From NCBI GenBank assembly GCA_902492015.1, contig CABUJR010000012.1:1-42018 (forward strand): a DNA stretch of 42,018 nt. Reading direction: 5' to 3'. The notes beneath the pieces were generated by a model. The model was not told where the DNA came from. It did no database searches and saw only the letters and a program-made list of their open reading frames with translations. Positions 14,986 to 23,099 of this stretch are shown piece after piece. The position numbers and the translations under genes are program-made. Origin of the DNA: an uncultured Eubacteriales bacterium. Its GTDB lineage: Bacteria; Bacillota; Clostridia; TANB77; CAG-508. Position 1 is the first letter of the stretch. Each line of letters begins with the position of its first letter.

Positions 14986-16344
14986 TTATTTTTCATTTAC
15001 ATATTTTTTAAATAGTCGTCCTCTTTCTTCAAAATTTTTAAAATATCCATAACTTGAAGCAGCCGGAGATAATAAACATACGCTTCCTTTTTTAGTTACT
15101 TTTTTAGCAAAATCCACAGCTTCTTCTAATTTTTCTTTATATACTACATTTTTTTTAGATACTTTTAATCCTTCTTTAATATACTCACCAGTTTTTGGCA
15201 AACATATTATATTTTCAATTTCACTTTTAGCTAAAAAATTTATTAATTCTTGAAGATTTACTCCCCTATCTTTTCCACCTACTATAAGAGTATTTATATT
15301 TTTAATTGCCTTTATTGCATTTATTGTTGATTCTGGAATTGTAGCAATAGAATCATTATAGTAATCCACTCCATCAATATTTGCAACAAATTCCATTCTA
15401 TGCTCAAGTGGTTTAAATTCTTTTATAGAATGAATAGCCTTTTTTAAATCTAAATTCATTATATTGCAAACTGCAAAAACAAACATTATATTATTTATGT
15501 TATGAATTCCTTTTAAATTTATTTTTTCATTTATATTCATAACTACTTTTTCATTACAATATATGCTATCATCCTTCAAAAATACCTTATTTAAAGTATT
15601 TGGGATTTCATTTATTGAAACTGCATAATCATTTTTCTTATATTTAAAATTATAATTTTTCATAAATTCATTATCAAAATTATAAATTAAGTAATCGCTT
15701 TCTGTTTGATACTTAGCTAAATTATATTTTGCTTCAATATATTTTTCTAAAGATTTATAATGATCTAAATGCTCTTCAAAAATATCTAATATTATACCAA
15801 TATTAGTTGATTTTTTTACATATTCTAATGCATGAGAAGAAAGTTCTATAACAGCAATAGATTCCCTATTTAGTTCTTCTAAGTCATTAAAAATTGGCTC
15901 TCCAATATTTCCTAATAAATATGCATCTTTTCCTTGATCTTTTAATACTTTATATATAAGTGAACTTGTAGTACTTTTTCCTTTTGTGCCTGTTATTCCT
16001 ATAGAAAATACATCTACATATTCTAAAAAAAGTTCTAACTCACTTGTAATTTTATTTTTAAACTGAGTTATATCAACATCTTTTAAAGAAATCCCAGGAG
16101 CTTTTAAAATTAAATCATATTCTTCGATTCCTGTTAAATAATTTTCTCCTAAAGAAACTTCTAAATTTATATCCTCCATGAGTTCTATTTTTCCATCTAA
16201 TAAATTCACATTCTTATCTGCTATAAATAATTTTTTTTCAGGAAAATGTTTTCTTAAAAAATTGTAACTTGCGCTTCCTTCTAATCCAAAACCTAATATT
16301 AATATTTTTTTATTTTCTAAATAATTTAATAATTTTTCTAGCAT
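14986..16344 (-). CDS. murD: UDP-MurNAc-L-Ala--glutamate ligase (MurD; likely L-Glu type)
   Basis: A cytoplasmic Mur ligase that adds glutamate to UDP-MurNAc-L-alanine using ATP. The N-terminal dinucleotide-like fold is KKILILGFGLEGSASYNFL. The ATP site is IGITGTKGKSTTSSLIYKVL, with IVGGKDRGVNLQELINFL later and the C-terminal SPAASSYGYFKNFEERG typical of MurD. The start chosen is ATG 16344: GAAAGGA lies 6 bases upstream, giving 452 residues. The ATG at 16368 would place that site inside the coding region. Standard MurD adds D-Glu. Because murL is the next gene upstream, this is more likely the MurD2 type that adds L-Glu. That assignment rests on context, not on a residue I can point to. Confidence 0.9.
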   Translation of the reverse strand: MLEKLLNYLENKKILILGFGLEGSASYNFLRKHFPEKKLFIADKNVNLLDGKIELMEDINLEVSLGENYLTGIEEYDLILKAPGISLKDVDITQFKNKITSELELFLEYVDVFSIGITGTKGKSTTSSLIYKVLKDQGKDAYLLGNIGEPIFNDLEELNRESIAVIELSSHALEYVKKSTNIGIILDIFEEHLDHYKSLEKYIEAKYNLAKYQTESDYLIYNFDNEFMKNYNFKYKKNDYAVSINEIPNTLNKVFLKDDSIYCNEKVVMNINEKINLKGIHNINNIMFVFAVCNIMNLDLKKAIHSIKEFKPLEHRMEFVANIDGVDYYNDSIATIPESTINAIKAIKNINTLIVGGKDRGVNLQELINFLAKSEIENIICLPKTGEYIKEGLKVSKKNVVYKEKLEEAVDFAKKVTKKGSVCLLSPAASSYGYFKNFEERGRLFKKYVNEK

Positions 16345-16500
16345 TCTATTTCCTTTCAAACTATACATTACAATAAAGATTCATTAATCTGAATATTGTA
16401 AAAATTAATCAAATTGTTACTTTTATATTTTTACATTTTTTAAAATATAATTAATTCAATTGAAATTTATATTCAATCCTGATATTTAAGCTTATTTTCT

Positions 16501-17850
16501 TTAAAATAATTTTTCTTTTAAAAGATTCTCAAATTCTTTTGGAACATTATTATTTTTATTATATTTGTTTAATAAATCTACTTTCAAAAGTTCAAAATTA
16601 TTTTTATAATATTTTAAAAGAAATGGCAAATCTTTTTTATCTTTTTCTATATTTTCTATTGTTTTAGTAACAGAATATCTAATTTCTTCATAAGTACCCA
16701 CACACTCAAATGGTTTTGTTTCTCCATATCCACATAATTCTATAAAAGTTTTTAATAAATCTTCTTTTTCAAATAAATCTTCTCCAAAAATATTTATTAA
16801 TTTTTCTTTATATAGAAATGGGCTTAAAATACAAAATACAAATAAACATTTAGGACAATTGCAACACCAGTACCAAGGCTCTTTTTTACTTCCTACATTA
16901 CAACTTTTAAATACTTTATGATATTTTTCTAATTTTGAAAAAAGATATGCAATTTGAAGTTCAGAAATTGGTCTTAACATACTGAAATAATCTACTTCAG
17001 CTTTCAAATATTTTTCTTGATATTCTCTAAAATCATTTTCAAATTCAAGTGTTTTAGAATATTGATGATTTATTTTTTCATTTTTTACGTTTGATTCGTT
17101 AGCACTATCTTCATTTGATAATGCTATATACTTCTTACCTAATAAATACGCTGTTAAATATGTTAAAAAAGCTACCATAGCTGAAAATGGAGTATGCCCA
17201 TTTAAAAAGCCTTTTGAATTTAGTTCTAATAAATTTTTATCTATCTTTCTTTTCACTTCAACAATTTCTTCATTCTCAAATCCTGCTACTTTTGCACAAT
17301 TTGTAGACACTTCATTTGCTCCAATACGAAAAACTAAAGATTTATTTTTATATTTTTTTAATAATTCTAAAGTAACATTAGAGTCTTTTCCTCCACCTAT
17401 TGGAATTAATATTCCATCTAGCATATCTGTACTTCTTGAAAATCCTATATCTTCACCTTCTGAAATAAATTTTACAAATTCATTTTCAGAAATATCTATA
17501 TTATTAATAAATCTAAATTCTCCAAGTCCAAGATAAAATATTTTTTTAAACCATTTTTCTTGATAGCTGTCTAGTTTTCCACATTTTATAAAAAAAAGTG
17601 GAGAACATGTAGCTTTAAAATAACTTATTGCCTCTACTAATCCTAAATTAAACACCATATTTTTAACAATGTCAGATTTTATATCTTTAAAAACAAATTC
17701 TTTTTTTAATATCTCTATTCTTGGTTTAAATTTAGTTAAGTTTTCTATTTCAAAATCATATTCTATACAAATTTTATTTTCTTCTTCAAAAATATTATAT
17801 GAATTATACAAAAACTTTGGATATTTTTTTCTTAAATCTTCAAAATTCAT
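16501..17850 (-). CDS. murL: MurL, UDP-MurNAc-L-Ala-L-Glu epimerase
   Basis: A 449-residue soluble protein with a PP-loop (ATP pyrophosphatase) motif, LIPIGGGKDSNVTLELL (GGGKDS at 152-157). It also has NGHTPFSAMVAFLTYLTAYL, ALSNEDSANESN and a Cys cluster, WYWCCNCPKCLFVFC. This is the pattern of MurL as described from Xanthomonas oryzae. MurL uses ATP and Mg to invert the terminal glutamate of UDP-MurNAc-L-Ala-L-Glu to D-Glu, replacing glutamate racemase MurI. The neighbouring Mur ligase supports this. The two genes are 156 bases apart on the same strand. The ATG follows AAAGGA. The fallback annotation would be an unassigned PP-loop ATPase. Confidence 0.82.
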   Translation of the reverse strand: MNFEDLRKKYPKFLYNSYNIFEEENKICIEYDFEIENLTKFKPRIEILKKEFVFKDIKSDIVKNMVFNLGLVEAISYFKATCSPLFFIKCGKLDSYQEKWFKKIFYLGLGEFRFINNIDISENEFVKFISEGEDIGFSRSTDMLDGILIPIGGGKDSNVTLELLKKYKNKSLVFRIGANEVSTNCAKVAGFENEEIVEVKRKIDKNLLELNSKGFLNGHTPFSAMVAFLTYLTAYLLGKKYIALSNEDSANESNVKNEKINHQYSKTLEFENDFREYQEKYLKAEVDYFSMLRPISELQIAYLFSKLEKYHKVFKSCNVGSKKEPWYWCCNCPKCLFVFCILSPFLYKEKLINIFGEDLFEKEDLLKTFIELCGYGETKPFECVGTYEEIRYSVTKTIENIEKDKKDLPFLLKYYKNNFELLKVDLLNKYNKNNNVPKEFENLLKEKLF

Positions 17851-17886
17851 ATATTTTTCCTTTCTAAAAAGTTTAATTTTTTAATT

Positions 17887-17905
17887 CTAACATATTATAT
17901 GTTAG
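17887..17905. promoter_or_regulatory. Operator-like palindrome over the murL -10
   Basis: CTAACATA (17887-17894) and TATGTTAG (17898-17905) form a perfect 8-3-8 inverted repeat. The -10 hexamer (17894-17899) is at its centre, so a bound repressor would block the promoter. No regulator gene for it is visible nearby. Confidence 0.6.
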
Positions 17906-17922
17906 TTATATTGAATTGTCAA
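17894..17922 (-). promoter_or_regulatory. Full-consensus sigma-A promoter of murL
   Basis: Minus strand: TTGACA (17922-17917), 17-base spacer, TATAAT (17899-17894). Both hexamers match the consensus fully. The start would be near 17888, about 38 bases before the murL ATG. Confidence 0.9.
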
Positions 17923-18049
17923 AATATAACCAAATAAAGTTTTATTATGCAATTTGATGTAAATATACACCTATTTTTCCATTTTGTAAATATTTTATTT
18001 TAGTTAAAATTAATAACAAAATATTGTTTAAAATCATAAACTTTAATAT

Positions 18050-18067
18050 GGACAATAATTATTGCCC
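18050..18067. promoter_or_regulatory. Palindrome upstream of the Cys-rich protein gene
   Basis: GGACAATAA and TTATTGCCC form an 18-bp inverted repeat with one mismatch, 27 bases before the ATG at 18094. It would fall near the start site or in the leader. An operator is plausible. The promoter itself is not clear and could belong to a sporulation sigma factor. Confidence 0.4.
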
Positions 18068-18093
18068 AAAAATATAGAAAGGATTTTAATGTT

Positions 18094-18540
18094 ATGGAAT
18101 TTGATAAAAAAGTTATAGTTGATGTTGACGGAGTTATTGAAACTGGAAAACAATTTGATTTAGATTTAAGATTACCTGAAGATAATAGAAATGTTGTTTA
18201 CGGAATCATTAAAGATCATTATGGAAAACCTGTATGTGATGCCGTTGTAAAATTAGTAGAAGTATGTAAGGATGAGAGAAAACCAGTATCTCATACTTTC
18301 ACAGATGAAGAAGGAGAATTCGTATTTGGACCACTTTGTCCTTTCAAATCTTATGCAATAGAAATATGGGTAAACAGAGTAAAACACGTTAAAATTTGTA
18401 AAGTTTGCGATCATACTGGTTCATGCTTAAAAGGTGTTGATTTACACTGTGAAAAAGAATATCCTAAAAAAAGAATTGAAGAAGAAGAAGAAGAGTGCGA
18501 TATTTGCGAAACAGAAAAATATGAATGTGATTGTGAATAA
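18094..18540 (+). CDS. Prealbumin-like domain protein with acidic Cys-rich tail
   Basis: A 148-residue protein. Residues 35-105 form a carboxypeptidase-regulatory-like (transthyretin-like beta-sandwich) domain: VYGIIKDHYGKPVCDAVVKL, then FTDEEGEFVFGPLCPFKSYA. Nine Cys are spread from position 49 to the end. The last 40 residues are acidic (RIEEEEEECDICETEKYECD) with CxxC-type pairs that could bind metal or cross-link. There is no signal peptide. Similar short proteins occur in spore-forming Clostridia, where a spore-coat role has been suspected; here that is inference. It is monocistronic, with a palindrome upstream and a long terminator hairpin downstream. Confidence 0.8.
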   Translation: MEFDKKVIVDVDGVIETGKQFDLDLRLPEDNRNVVYGIIKDHYGKPVCDAVVKLVEVCKDERKPVSHTFTDEEGEFVFGPLCPFKSYAIEIWVNRVKHVKICKVCDHTGSCLKGVDLHCEKEYPKKRIEEEEEECDICETEKYECDCE

Positions 18541-18618
18541 TATTAATAATTATTAATTTTTATAATCTTATGCAATATTATTTTATTTCTAGAAATTAGT
18601 AAAATAATTAATATGTAA

Positions 18619-18690
18619 AAAGTAGACACTTAGAAAGTATTTTTATTAATCATTTAAAAACAACTATACTTTCTTTAAAGTGTCTACTTT
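18619..18690. terminator. Long bidirectional terminator hairpin
   Basis: AAAGTAGACACTT (18619-18631) pairs with 18678-18690, and AGAAAGTAT pairs with 18666-18674 after a small bulge; the loop is about 25 bases. It lies between convergent units, the plus-strand Cys-rich gene and the minus-strand 47-residue gene. The flanking T runs are short on both sides. Confidence 0.65.
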
Positions 18691-18695
18691 AATTC

Positions 18696-18839
18696 TTAAA
18701 CAGACATTCTAATTCTTCTTGCAAATTGTTTTCCTTTTTTAAGCATTTTTTTCTTGTTTTCATCTATTCCTTCTGAATACATCATCATTGTTCCGGCTGT
18801 AATTAAACTACCAATCATAACACCTTTCATAAAACTCAT
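18696..18839 (-). CDS. Small membrane protein, 47 residues
   Basis: A short frame from ATG 18839 to TAA 18696-18698. The start has AAAGGGGTG 6 bases upstream, a strong site. The product begins MSFMKGVMIGSLITAGTMMM, one membrane helix (residues 4-20), followed by a basic tail (KKKMLKKGKQFARRIRMSV). This layout resembles small YtxH-like or spore-associated single-helix proteins, but no family can be named. The Shine-Dalgarno site, the helix and tail pattern and the terminator right behind the stop support a real gene. Confidence 0.7.
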   Translation of the reverse strand: MSFMKGVMIGSLITAGTMMMYSEGIDENKKKMLKKGKQFARRIRMSV

Positions 18840-18991
18840 AAATAACACCCCTTTCATATTATAAGCATAAATTTTAATTCTAGTAATTTTAAAGTTTTAA
18901 TAGAACAAAACTTGCATGTATTAATTTTTAATATTTTGCATATTTTAATTTTAGTAAATTTATATGCAAAATACTTTCTTATAATAAAATA

Positions 18992-19370
18992 TTATTTACT
19001 ATTTTTATTAAATATATTCTGTTTAATCATAGAATATATTTCAAAAATTGCTATAAATATTAAAAAAATTCCAAACATTTTCTTTAGGTAAAAATTGTTA
19101 ATTTTAAATGATATAAAAGCTCCGTACTATAGCTCCAATTATTCCAAATATTATAATATATAATGAAATTTTATAATCTATAGTTTTATTTTTAATATTC
19201 ATATAAATTGCTGTTATCGAAGTTGGAATAAAAAATATTAAATTTGTTCCTTGAATTAAATGTTGCTCTAAATTTGTAAATAGCCCTAAAAGCAAAATAA
19301 AAATTGTTCCTCCACCCATTCCTAAAGCAGCAACAATTCCTGAAATTACTCCAAAAAAAATCTCTTTCAT
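18992..19370 (-). pseudogene. TauE/SafE exporter, second half, frameshifted
   Basis: The C-terminal half of a sulfite/sulfonate exporter (TauE/SafE, TSUP family). It starts at ATG 19370 behind AAGGTGA and reads EIFFGVISGIVAALGMGGGT, the family's glycine-rich entry motif. The frame stops early at 19104. One extra base near 19124 (minus-strand GTACGGAGC) breaks it: without that C, translation continues GAFISFKINNFYLKKMFGIF and on through another membrane helix to TAA at 18992-18994. The restored protein of about 125 residues matches the length of the first half. This is either a real frameshift or an assembly error. Confidence 0.8.
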
Positions 19371-19395
19371 CAAATCACCTTAAGTTTTCTCTTTG

Positions 19396-19767
19396 TTATA
19401 GAATTAATTTTATTCCAGAATAAATTAAAAAAATAATAAATAATATTCTCAAAATATTACTCTTTAATTTAACCAATAATTTAGAGCCTAAATATCCACC
19501 TAATATTCCTCCTATTGAACTTTTTAACGCAATATTCCAATCTATTGAATTTTGTTTATAATAAAAAAATGAACTTGCTAAAACCATAAAAAATATACAC
19601 ATAATAGTTGTTGCTCTTGCTGTTACTTCACCTTTTTTTAATATTTTAGTCATAAACGGTACAAGTAAAAGTCCTCCACCAGCTCCAAAAAATCCGCTAA
19701 TTATTCCTGCAAAAAATCCAATTATTATATACAAAAAAATTTCTTTTTTATAATTTTGTTTTCTCAT
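19396..19767 (-). CDS. TauE/SafE exporter, first half
   Basis: A membrane protein of about 123 residues with four helices and the TauE/SafE motif FFAGIISGFFGAGGGLLLVP, then ARATTIMCIFFMVL and GILGGYLGSKLLVKL. Full TauE/SafE proteins of about 250 residues have two such halves. In several Clostridia they are encoded as two adjacent genes, as here. The family exports sulfite, sulfoacetate or related small anions. I start at ATG 19767 (MRKQNYKKE). An upstream in-frame ATG at 19827 lies directly on the T run of the preceding terminator and cannot be transcribed from its own promoter. No good ribosome site is visible for either start. Its partner is frameshifted, so the transporter may be inactive. 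Confidence 0.75.
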   Translation of the reverse strand: MRKQNYKKEIFLYIIIGFFAGIISGFFGAGGGLLLVPFMTKILKKGEVTARATTIMCIFFMVLASSFFYYKQNSIDWNIALKSSIGGILGGYLGSKLLVKLKSNILRILFIIFLIYSGIKLIL

Positions 19768-19834
19768 ATTTATATAATTTGCTTTTACTAGATTTTCTAT
19801 ACAAAAATTAAAAGTAAATAGAATCATAAAAAAA

Positions 19835-19860
19835 GCACTCTAATTTTAAAATTAGAGTGC
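19835..19860. terminator. Bidirectional terminator behind rarA
   Basis: A perfect 26-bp palindrome (GCACTCTAATTTT and its complement). On the minus strand it is followed by seven T; on the plus strand by ATCTTTTTTT. It ends ruvA-rarA transcription from the right. No plus-strand gene enters it from the left. Confidence 0.85.
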
Positions 19861-19928
19861 ATCTTTTTTTACCCAAATTTATACTAATATAAAAAATTAC
19901 TACCTTACAAATTTTACTATCTAAATTT

Positions 19929-21170
19929 TTAATCTATATTCTCATCTTTAATAAAATATTTTGTTCCAAGCATTTTATCTGGTAAATATTGTTGTTCAAC
20001 CCAATGACCTGGATAGTCATGAGGGTATTTATATCCCTTTCCATAACCAAATTCAGACATTCCTTCTGCTGGTGCATTTCTAATATGCATTGGAATTGTT
20101 CCAGTATCTTTATTTGCAACATCTTCTAATGCTTTATTAATTGCATTATAAGATGCATTTGATTTTTTAGAATTTGCAACATATATTGCTGCCTCTGATA
20201 AAATAATTCTAGCTTCTGGCATACCAACCATAGTAACGGCCTGCATTGCTGAAGTTGCAAGTATTAAAGCTTGTGGATTTGCAAGTCCTACATCTTCTGA
20301 AGCGCAAATAACAATTCTTCTTGCTAAAAATACAGGATCTTCCCCACCATTTAATGCTCTTGCTAAATAAAAAACTGCTGCATCAGGGTCACTACCTCTC
20401 ATAGATTTTATGAAAGCACTAATATTATCATAATGGCTATCACCAGATTTATCAAACATTGCCTTTCTCTTATTTAAAGATTTGCTCGCAATTTCATCTG
20501 TTATTTCTATTACACCATCTGAATTCATTTTAGTTGTTAAAACAGCAACCTCTAAACCATTTAGTGCTGTTCTTACATCCCCACCAGAAACTTCTGCAAT
20601 AGTTTCTAAAGTATCATCTGAAATTTTAATATTATAATTTCCTAATCCTTCTTTATTTATAAGTGCATTTTTTAAAATTTTAAAAATATCTTCTTTTTTT
20701 AAAGGCTCTAGTTTTATTACCATTGACCTAGAAATTAAAGCTTTATTTACTTCAAAATATGGATTTTCTGTTGTTGCACCAATTAATATTACAGTTCCAT
20801 CTTCAACATAAGGCAAAAGTGCATCTTGTTGAAGTTTATTAAATCTATGTATCTCATCTATAAATAGAATACATTTTCCACTAGGATTTAATAAAGGATT
20901 ATCTGCTTCTTCTATAGCTCTTTTTATATCTGAAACACCTGAAGTTACAGCATTAATTTTTGTAAATTTATATTTTGTTGTTTCACTAATAACTTTTGCA
21001 AGAGATGTTTTTCCACATCCTGGAGGTCCCCATAAAATTAAACTTGATAATCTATCTGCTTTAATTGTTCTATATAATAATTTATCTTTTCCAACAATGT
21101 GTTCCTGACCAATAAATTCATCTAAATTTTTTGGCCTTACTCTATATGCTAATGGTTGACTTAAATCCAT
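19929..21170 (-). CDS. rarA: Replication-associated recombination protein A
   Basis: A 413-residue AAA+ ATPase (RarA/MgsA/WRNIP1 family) that acts at stalled replication forks with SSB and the clamp. Walker A is GPPGCGKT (48-55) and Walker B is CILFIDEIHRFNKLQQDAL. GATTENPYFEVNKALISRS is the sensor-1 region, followed by SGGDVRTALNGLE. The C-terminal tetramerisation domain is complete (MRGSDPDAAVFYLARAL, ending in PGHWVEQQYLPD). The ATG follows AGAGGT. It lies 102 bases behind ruvA on the same strand and ends at a strong terminator, so the two form a DNA-repair unit. Confidence 0.96.
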   Translation of the reverse strand: MDLSQPLAYRVRPKNLDEFIGQEHIVGKDKLLYRTIKADRLSSLILWGPPGCGKTSLAKVISETTKYKFTKINAVTSGVSDIKRAIEEADNPLLNPSGKCILFIDEIHRFNKLQQDALLPYVEDGTVILIGATTENPYFEVNKALISRSMVIKLEPLKKEDIFKILKNALINKEGLGNYNIKISDDTLETIAEVSGGDVRTALNGLEVAVLTTKMNSDGVIEITDEIASKSLNKRKAMFDKSGDSHYDNISAFIKSMRGSDPDAAVFYLARALNGGEDPVFLARRIVICASEDVGLANPQALILATSAMQAVTMVGMPEARIILSEAAIYVANSKKSNASYNAINKALEDVANKDTGTIPMHIRNAPAEGMSEFGYGKGYKYPHDYPGHWVEQQYLPDKMLGTKYFIKDENID

Positions 21171-21272
21171 AAAATTACCTCTTTTTATAAATTTATTTAT
21201 TTTTATATCTATATTTTTTGATTTTATTATTTATATTTATATTACTCATTTTTATTTTTTATCTTTATTTTC

Positions 21273-21878
21273 TTAACCTGCAAGTAAAGATAAACCTTTT
21301 CTAATTAATTCCTCAACTGAAACATCTGTATTTGCAATTTTTTCCATAGCTTTTTCAATTTCTTTTCTATTGTAACCTAAAATTTGAAGAGCTTGAATTG
21401 CTTCTTGAACATTTTGAGTTGTTTGTATTTCTATTTCAATTTGCTCTTTTGCTCCATCTAAAGCAAGTTTTTCTTCTGCTTTTAATTTGTCTTGAAGTTC
21501 TAAAATAATTCTTTGAGCAGTTTTTGCTCCAATTCCAGGAATTTTTTTCAAACTTGCAACATCATTTGAAATTACCGCAAATGCAAAAGCAGAAGGAGTA
21601 ATATTTGAAAGCATTACTATTGCTGATTTAGCTCCAATTCCACTTACAGATAATAAAAGCTCAAACATTTTAAGTTCTTCTTTTGTTAAAAATCCGTACA
21701 AACTAATATTGTCTTCTCTAACATAATAATACGTATGAACTTTCACAATATTTTTTAAATCTCCAATTTTTTGAATAGACATATCAGACATAAAAACTTT
21801 ATAACCTATTCCTCCCACATCTATTACAACATAATTATTACCTTTTTCTTCTAGTGAACCTTTAATATATGCAAACAT
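21273..21878 (-). CDS. ruvA: Holliday junction branch-migration protein RuvA
   Basis: A 201-residue protein that forms a tetramer on Holliday junctions and loads RuvB. It has the OB-fold domain I (MFAYIKGSLEEKGNNYVVID), the helix-hairpin-helix domain II (LLSVSGIGAKSAIVMLSN, then LKKIPGIGAKTAQRIILEL) and the C-terminal domain III that contacts RuvB (ALQILGYNRKEIEKAM). I start at ATG 21878, with AAGGAG 6 bases upstream; the longer frame to 21938 begins inside the promoter. ruvB and ruvC are not nearby; rarA is downstream instead. Confidence 0.95.
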   Translation of the reverse strand: MFAYIKGSLEEKGNNYVVIDVGGIGYKVFMSDMSIQKIGDLKNIVKVHTYYYVREDNISLYGFLTKEELKMFELLLSVSGIGAKSAIVMLSNITPSAFAFAVISNDVASLKKIPGIGAKTAQRIILELQDKLKAEEKLALDGAKEQIEIEIQTTQNVQEAIQALQILGYNRKEIEKAMEKIANTDVSVEELIRKGLSLLAG

Positions 21879-21910
21879 AATCCGCTCCTTACCAAACAAC
21901 TTTTTGCTAT

Positions 21911-21938
21911 ATTCTATCACAAAAATATTTTTTTGCAA
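21911..21938 (-). promoter_or_regulatory. Promoter of ruvA-rarA
   Basis: Minus strand: TTGCAA (21938-21933), 16-base spacer, TAGAAT (21916-21911). The start near 21904 gives a leader of about 26 bases to the ruvA ATG. Confidence 0.7.
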
Positions 21939-21996
21939 GAGTAAGATTAATTTTTTGAAATTTTTGAAATATTTTCAAGTTTTTTACAGCAAAAGC

Positions 21997-22025
21997 TTGA
22001 CTTTTAAAGTTGTTTGTATTAAAAT
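21997..22025 (+). promoter_or_regulatory. Promoter of rplM-rpsI
   Basis: -35 TTGACT (21997-22002), 17-base spacer, -10 TAAAAT (22020-22025). The start near 22032 leaves a leader of about 117 bases before rplM, long enough for a regulatory RNA. Confidence 0.8.
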
Positions 22026-22031
22026 AATTAA

Positions 22032-22148
22032 GCATTGTATGTAAATGTATATTTATTTTTAATAACTTCTCCCCGGTGGTTATAAAAAATAAAATATATT
22101 TATATAAAATAGAGAAAATTATAAATTTGAATGGAGGGTATTATTACC
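22032..22148 (+). promoter_or_regulatory. Candidate L13-type leader RNA
   Basis: The rplM leader contains a small hairpin, ATAAC (22062-22066) with GTTAT (22079-22083), closing a loop with CTCCCCGGT. This is the only GC-rich patch in an otherwise AT-rich leader. Position and size fit the L13 leader known from Bacillota, which is thought to bind L13 for autoregulation. I recognise the context better than the sequence. Confidence 0.45.
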
Positions 22149-22586
22149 ATGAACAATACTACATATAGCCCTAAAAAAGGCGAAATTGAAAAAAAATGGT
22201 ATGTAATAGATGCAGCAAACAAACCTTTAGGTAGAGTTGCAACAGAAGCTGCAAAATTATTAAGAGGAAAACACAAACCAACTTTCACACCAAATCAAGA
22301 TGTTGGAGATTATGTAATAGTAATAAATTGTAAAGACGCTGTTTTAACAGGTCATAAATTAGATCAAAAAGTATACAGACATCATTCAGGATATATTGGA
22401 GGAATGAAAGAAACTTCTGCTAGAGTTATGATGAATAACACTCCAGAAAAAGCAATGTTCTTAGCAGTTAAAGGAATGCTTCCTCACACAAAATTAGGTA
22501 GACAAATGGTAAAAAAATTAAGAGTATATGCAAATGCTGAACATGAAAATGCAGCTCAAAAACCAGAAGTTTGGGAGGTAAAATAA
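22149..22586 (+). CDS. rplM: 50S ribosomal protein L13
   Basis: A 145-residue L13, the usual length, with KKWYVIDAANKPLGRVATEA, FTPNQDVGDYVIVINCKDAV and KGMLPHTKLGRQMVKKLRVY. It is an early 50S assembly protein. I start at ATG 22149, where the family N-terminus begins. The GGAGG site lies 11 bases upstream and itself overlaps an earlier in-frame ATG (22131). rpsI follows after 1 base. Confidence 0.97.
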   Translation: MNNTTYSPKKGEIEKKWYVIDAANKPLGRVATEAAKLLRGKHKPTFTPNQDVGDYVIVINCKDAVLTGHKLDQKVYRHHSGYIGGMKETSARVMMNNTPEKAMFLAVKGMLPHTKLGRQMVKKLRVYANAEHENAAQKPEVWEVK

Positions 22587-22587
22587 G

Positions 22588-22992
22588 ATGGCAAAAAAAT
22601 CTGAAAATATTGTATTCCAAGGAACAGGAAGAAGAAAAGAATCAATTGCTAGAGTTAGATTAATGGCTGGTAAAGGTGAAATCACTGTTAATGGAAAAAA
22701 ATTAGATGAATATTTTGGAACAGAAATATTAAAAGTTATAGTTAACCAACCTTTCGCTGTTACAAATACAGTTGGAAAATATGATGTTATAGTTAAAGTT
22801 GTTGGTGGTGGTTACACAGGTCAAGCAGGAGCAATTAGACATGGTATAGCTAGAGCTTTAACTGAAGCAAATTCAGAATTTAGACCAGTTCTTAAAGCTA
22901 ATGGATTCTTAACAAGAGATCCTAGAATGAAAGAAAGAAAAAAATACGGTCTTAAAAAAGCAAGAAAAGCACCACAATTCTCAAAAAGATAA
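22588..22992 (+). CDS. rpsI: 30S ribosomal protein S9
   Basis: A 134-residue S9 with QGTGRRKESIARVRL, GGGYTGQAGAIRHGIARAL and the conserved C-terminus GLKKARKAPQFSKR, whose last residues reach the P-site tRNA. It forms the classic rplM-rpsI pair, with its ribosome site (GGGAGG) inside the end of rplM and a strong terminator behind. Confidence 0.98.
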   Translation: MAKKSENIVFQGTGRRKESIARVRLMAGKGEITVNGKKLDEYFGTEILKVIVNQPFAVTNTVGKYDVIVKVVGGGYTGQAGAIRHGIARALTEANSEFRPVLKANGFLTRDPRMKERKKYGLKKARKAPQFSKR

Positions 22993-23012
22993 TTACAAGT
23001 TTTTCAAATACA

Positions 23013-23040
23013 AACTCCAATGTTTTACAACATTGGAGTT
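23013..23040 (+). terminator. Intrinsic terminator of rplM-rpsI
   Basis: Perfect 12-bp stem (AACTCCAATGTT with its complement), TTAC loop and TTTT tail, 20 bases behind the rpsI stop. It also faces the convergent gene ending at 23100 and could stop that transcript, though the T run on that side is poorer. Confidence 0.9.
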
Positions 23041-23099
23041 TTTTATGTGTTATTTTCAATTATATTAATTCATTTTTATAATATTTTTATAATATTTTT

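Noticed and set aside
18619..18690. A MITE or mobile inverted-repeat element
   Set aside because: No target-site duplication or second copy in the window; its place between convergent genes fits a terminator.
19767..19827. Longer start for the first TauE/SafE half at 19827
   Set aside because: The ATG touches the T run of the preceding terminator, and the extra residues are not part of the family.
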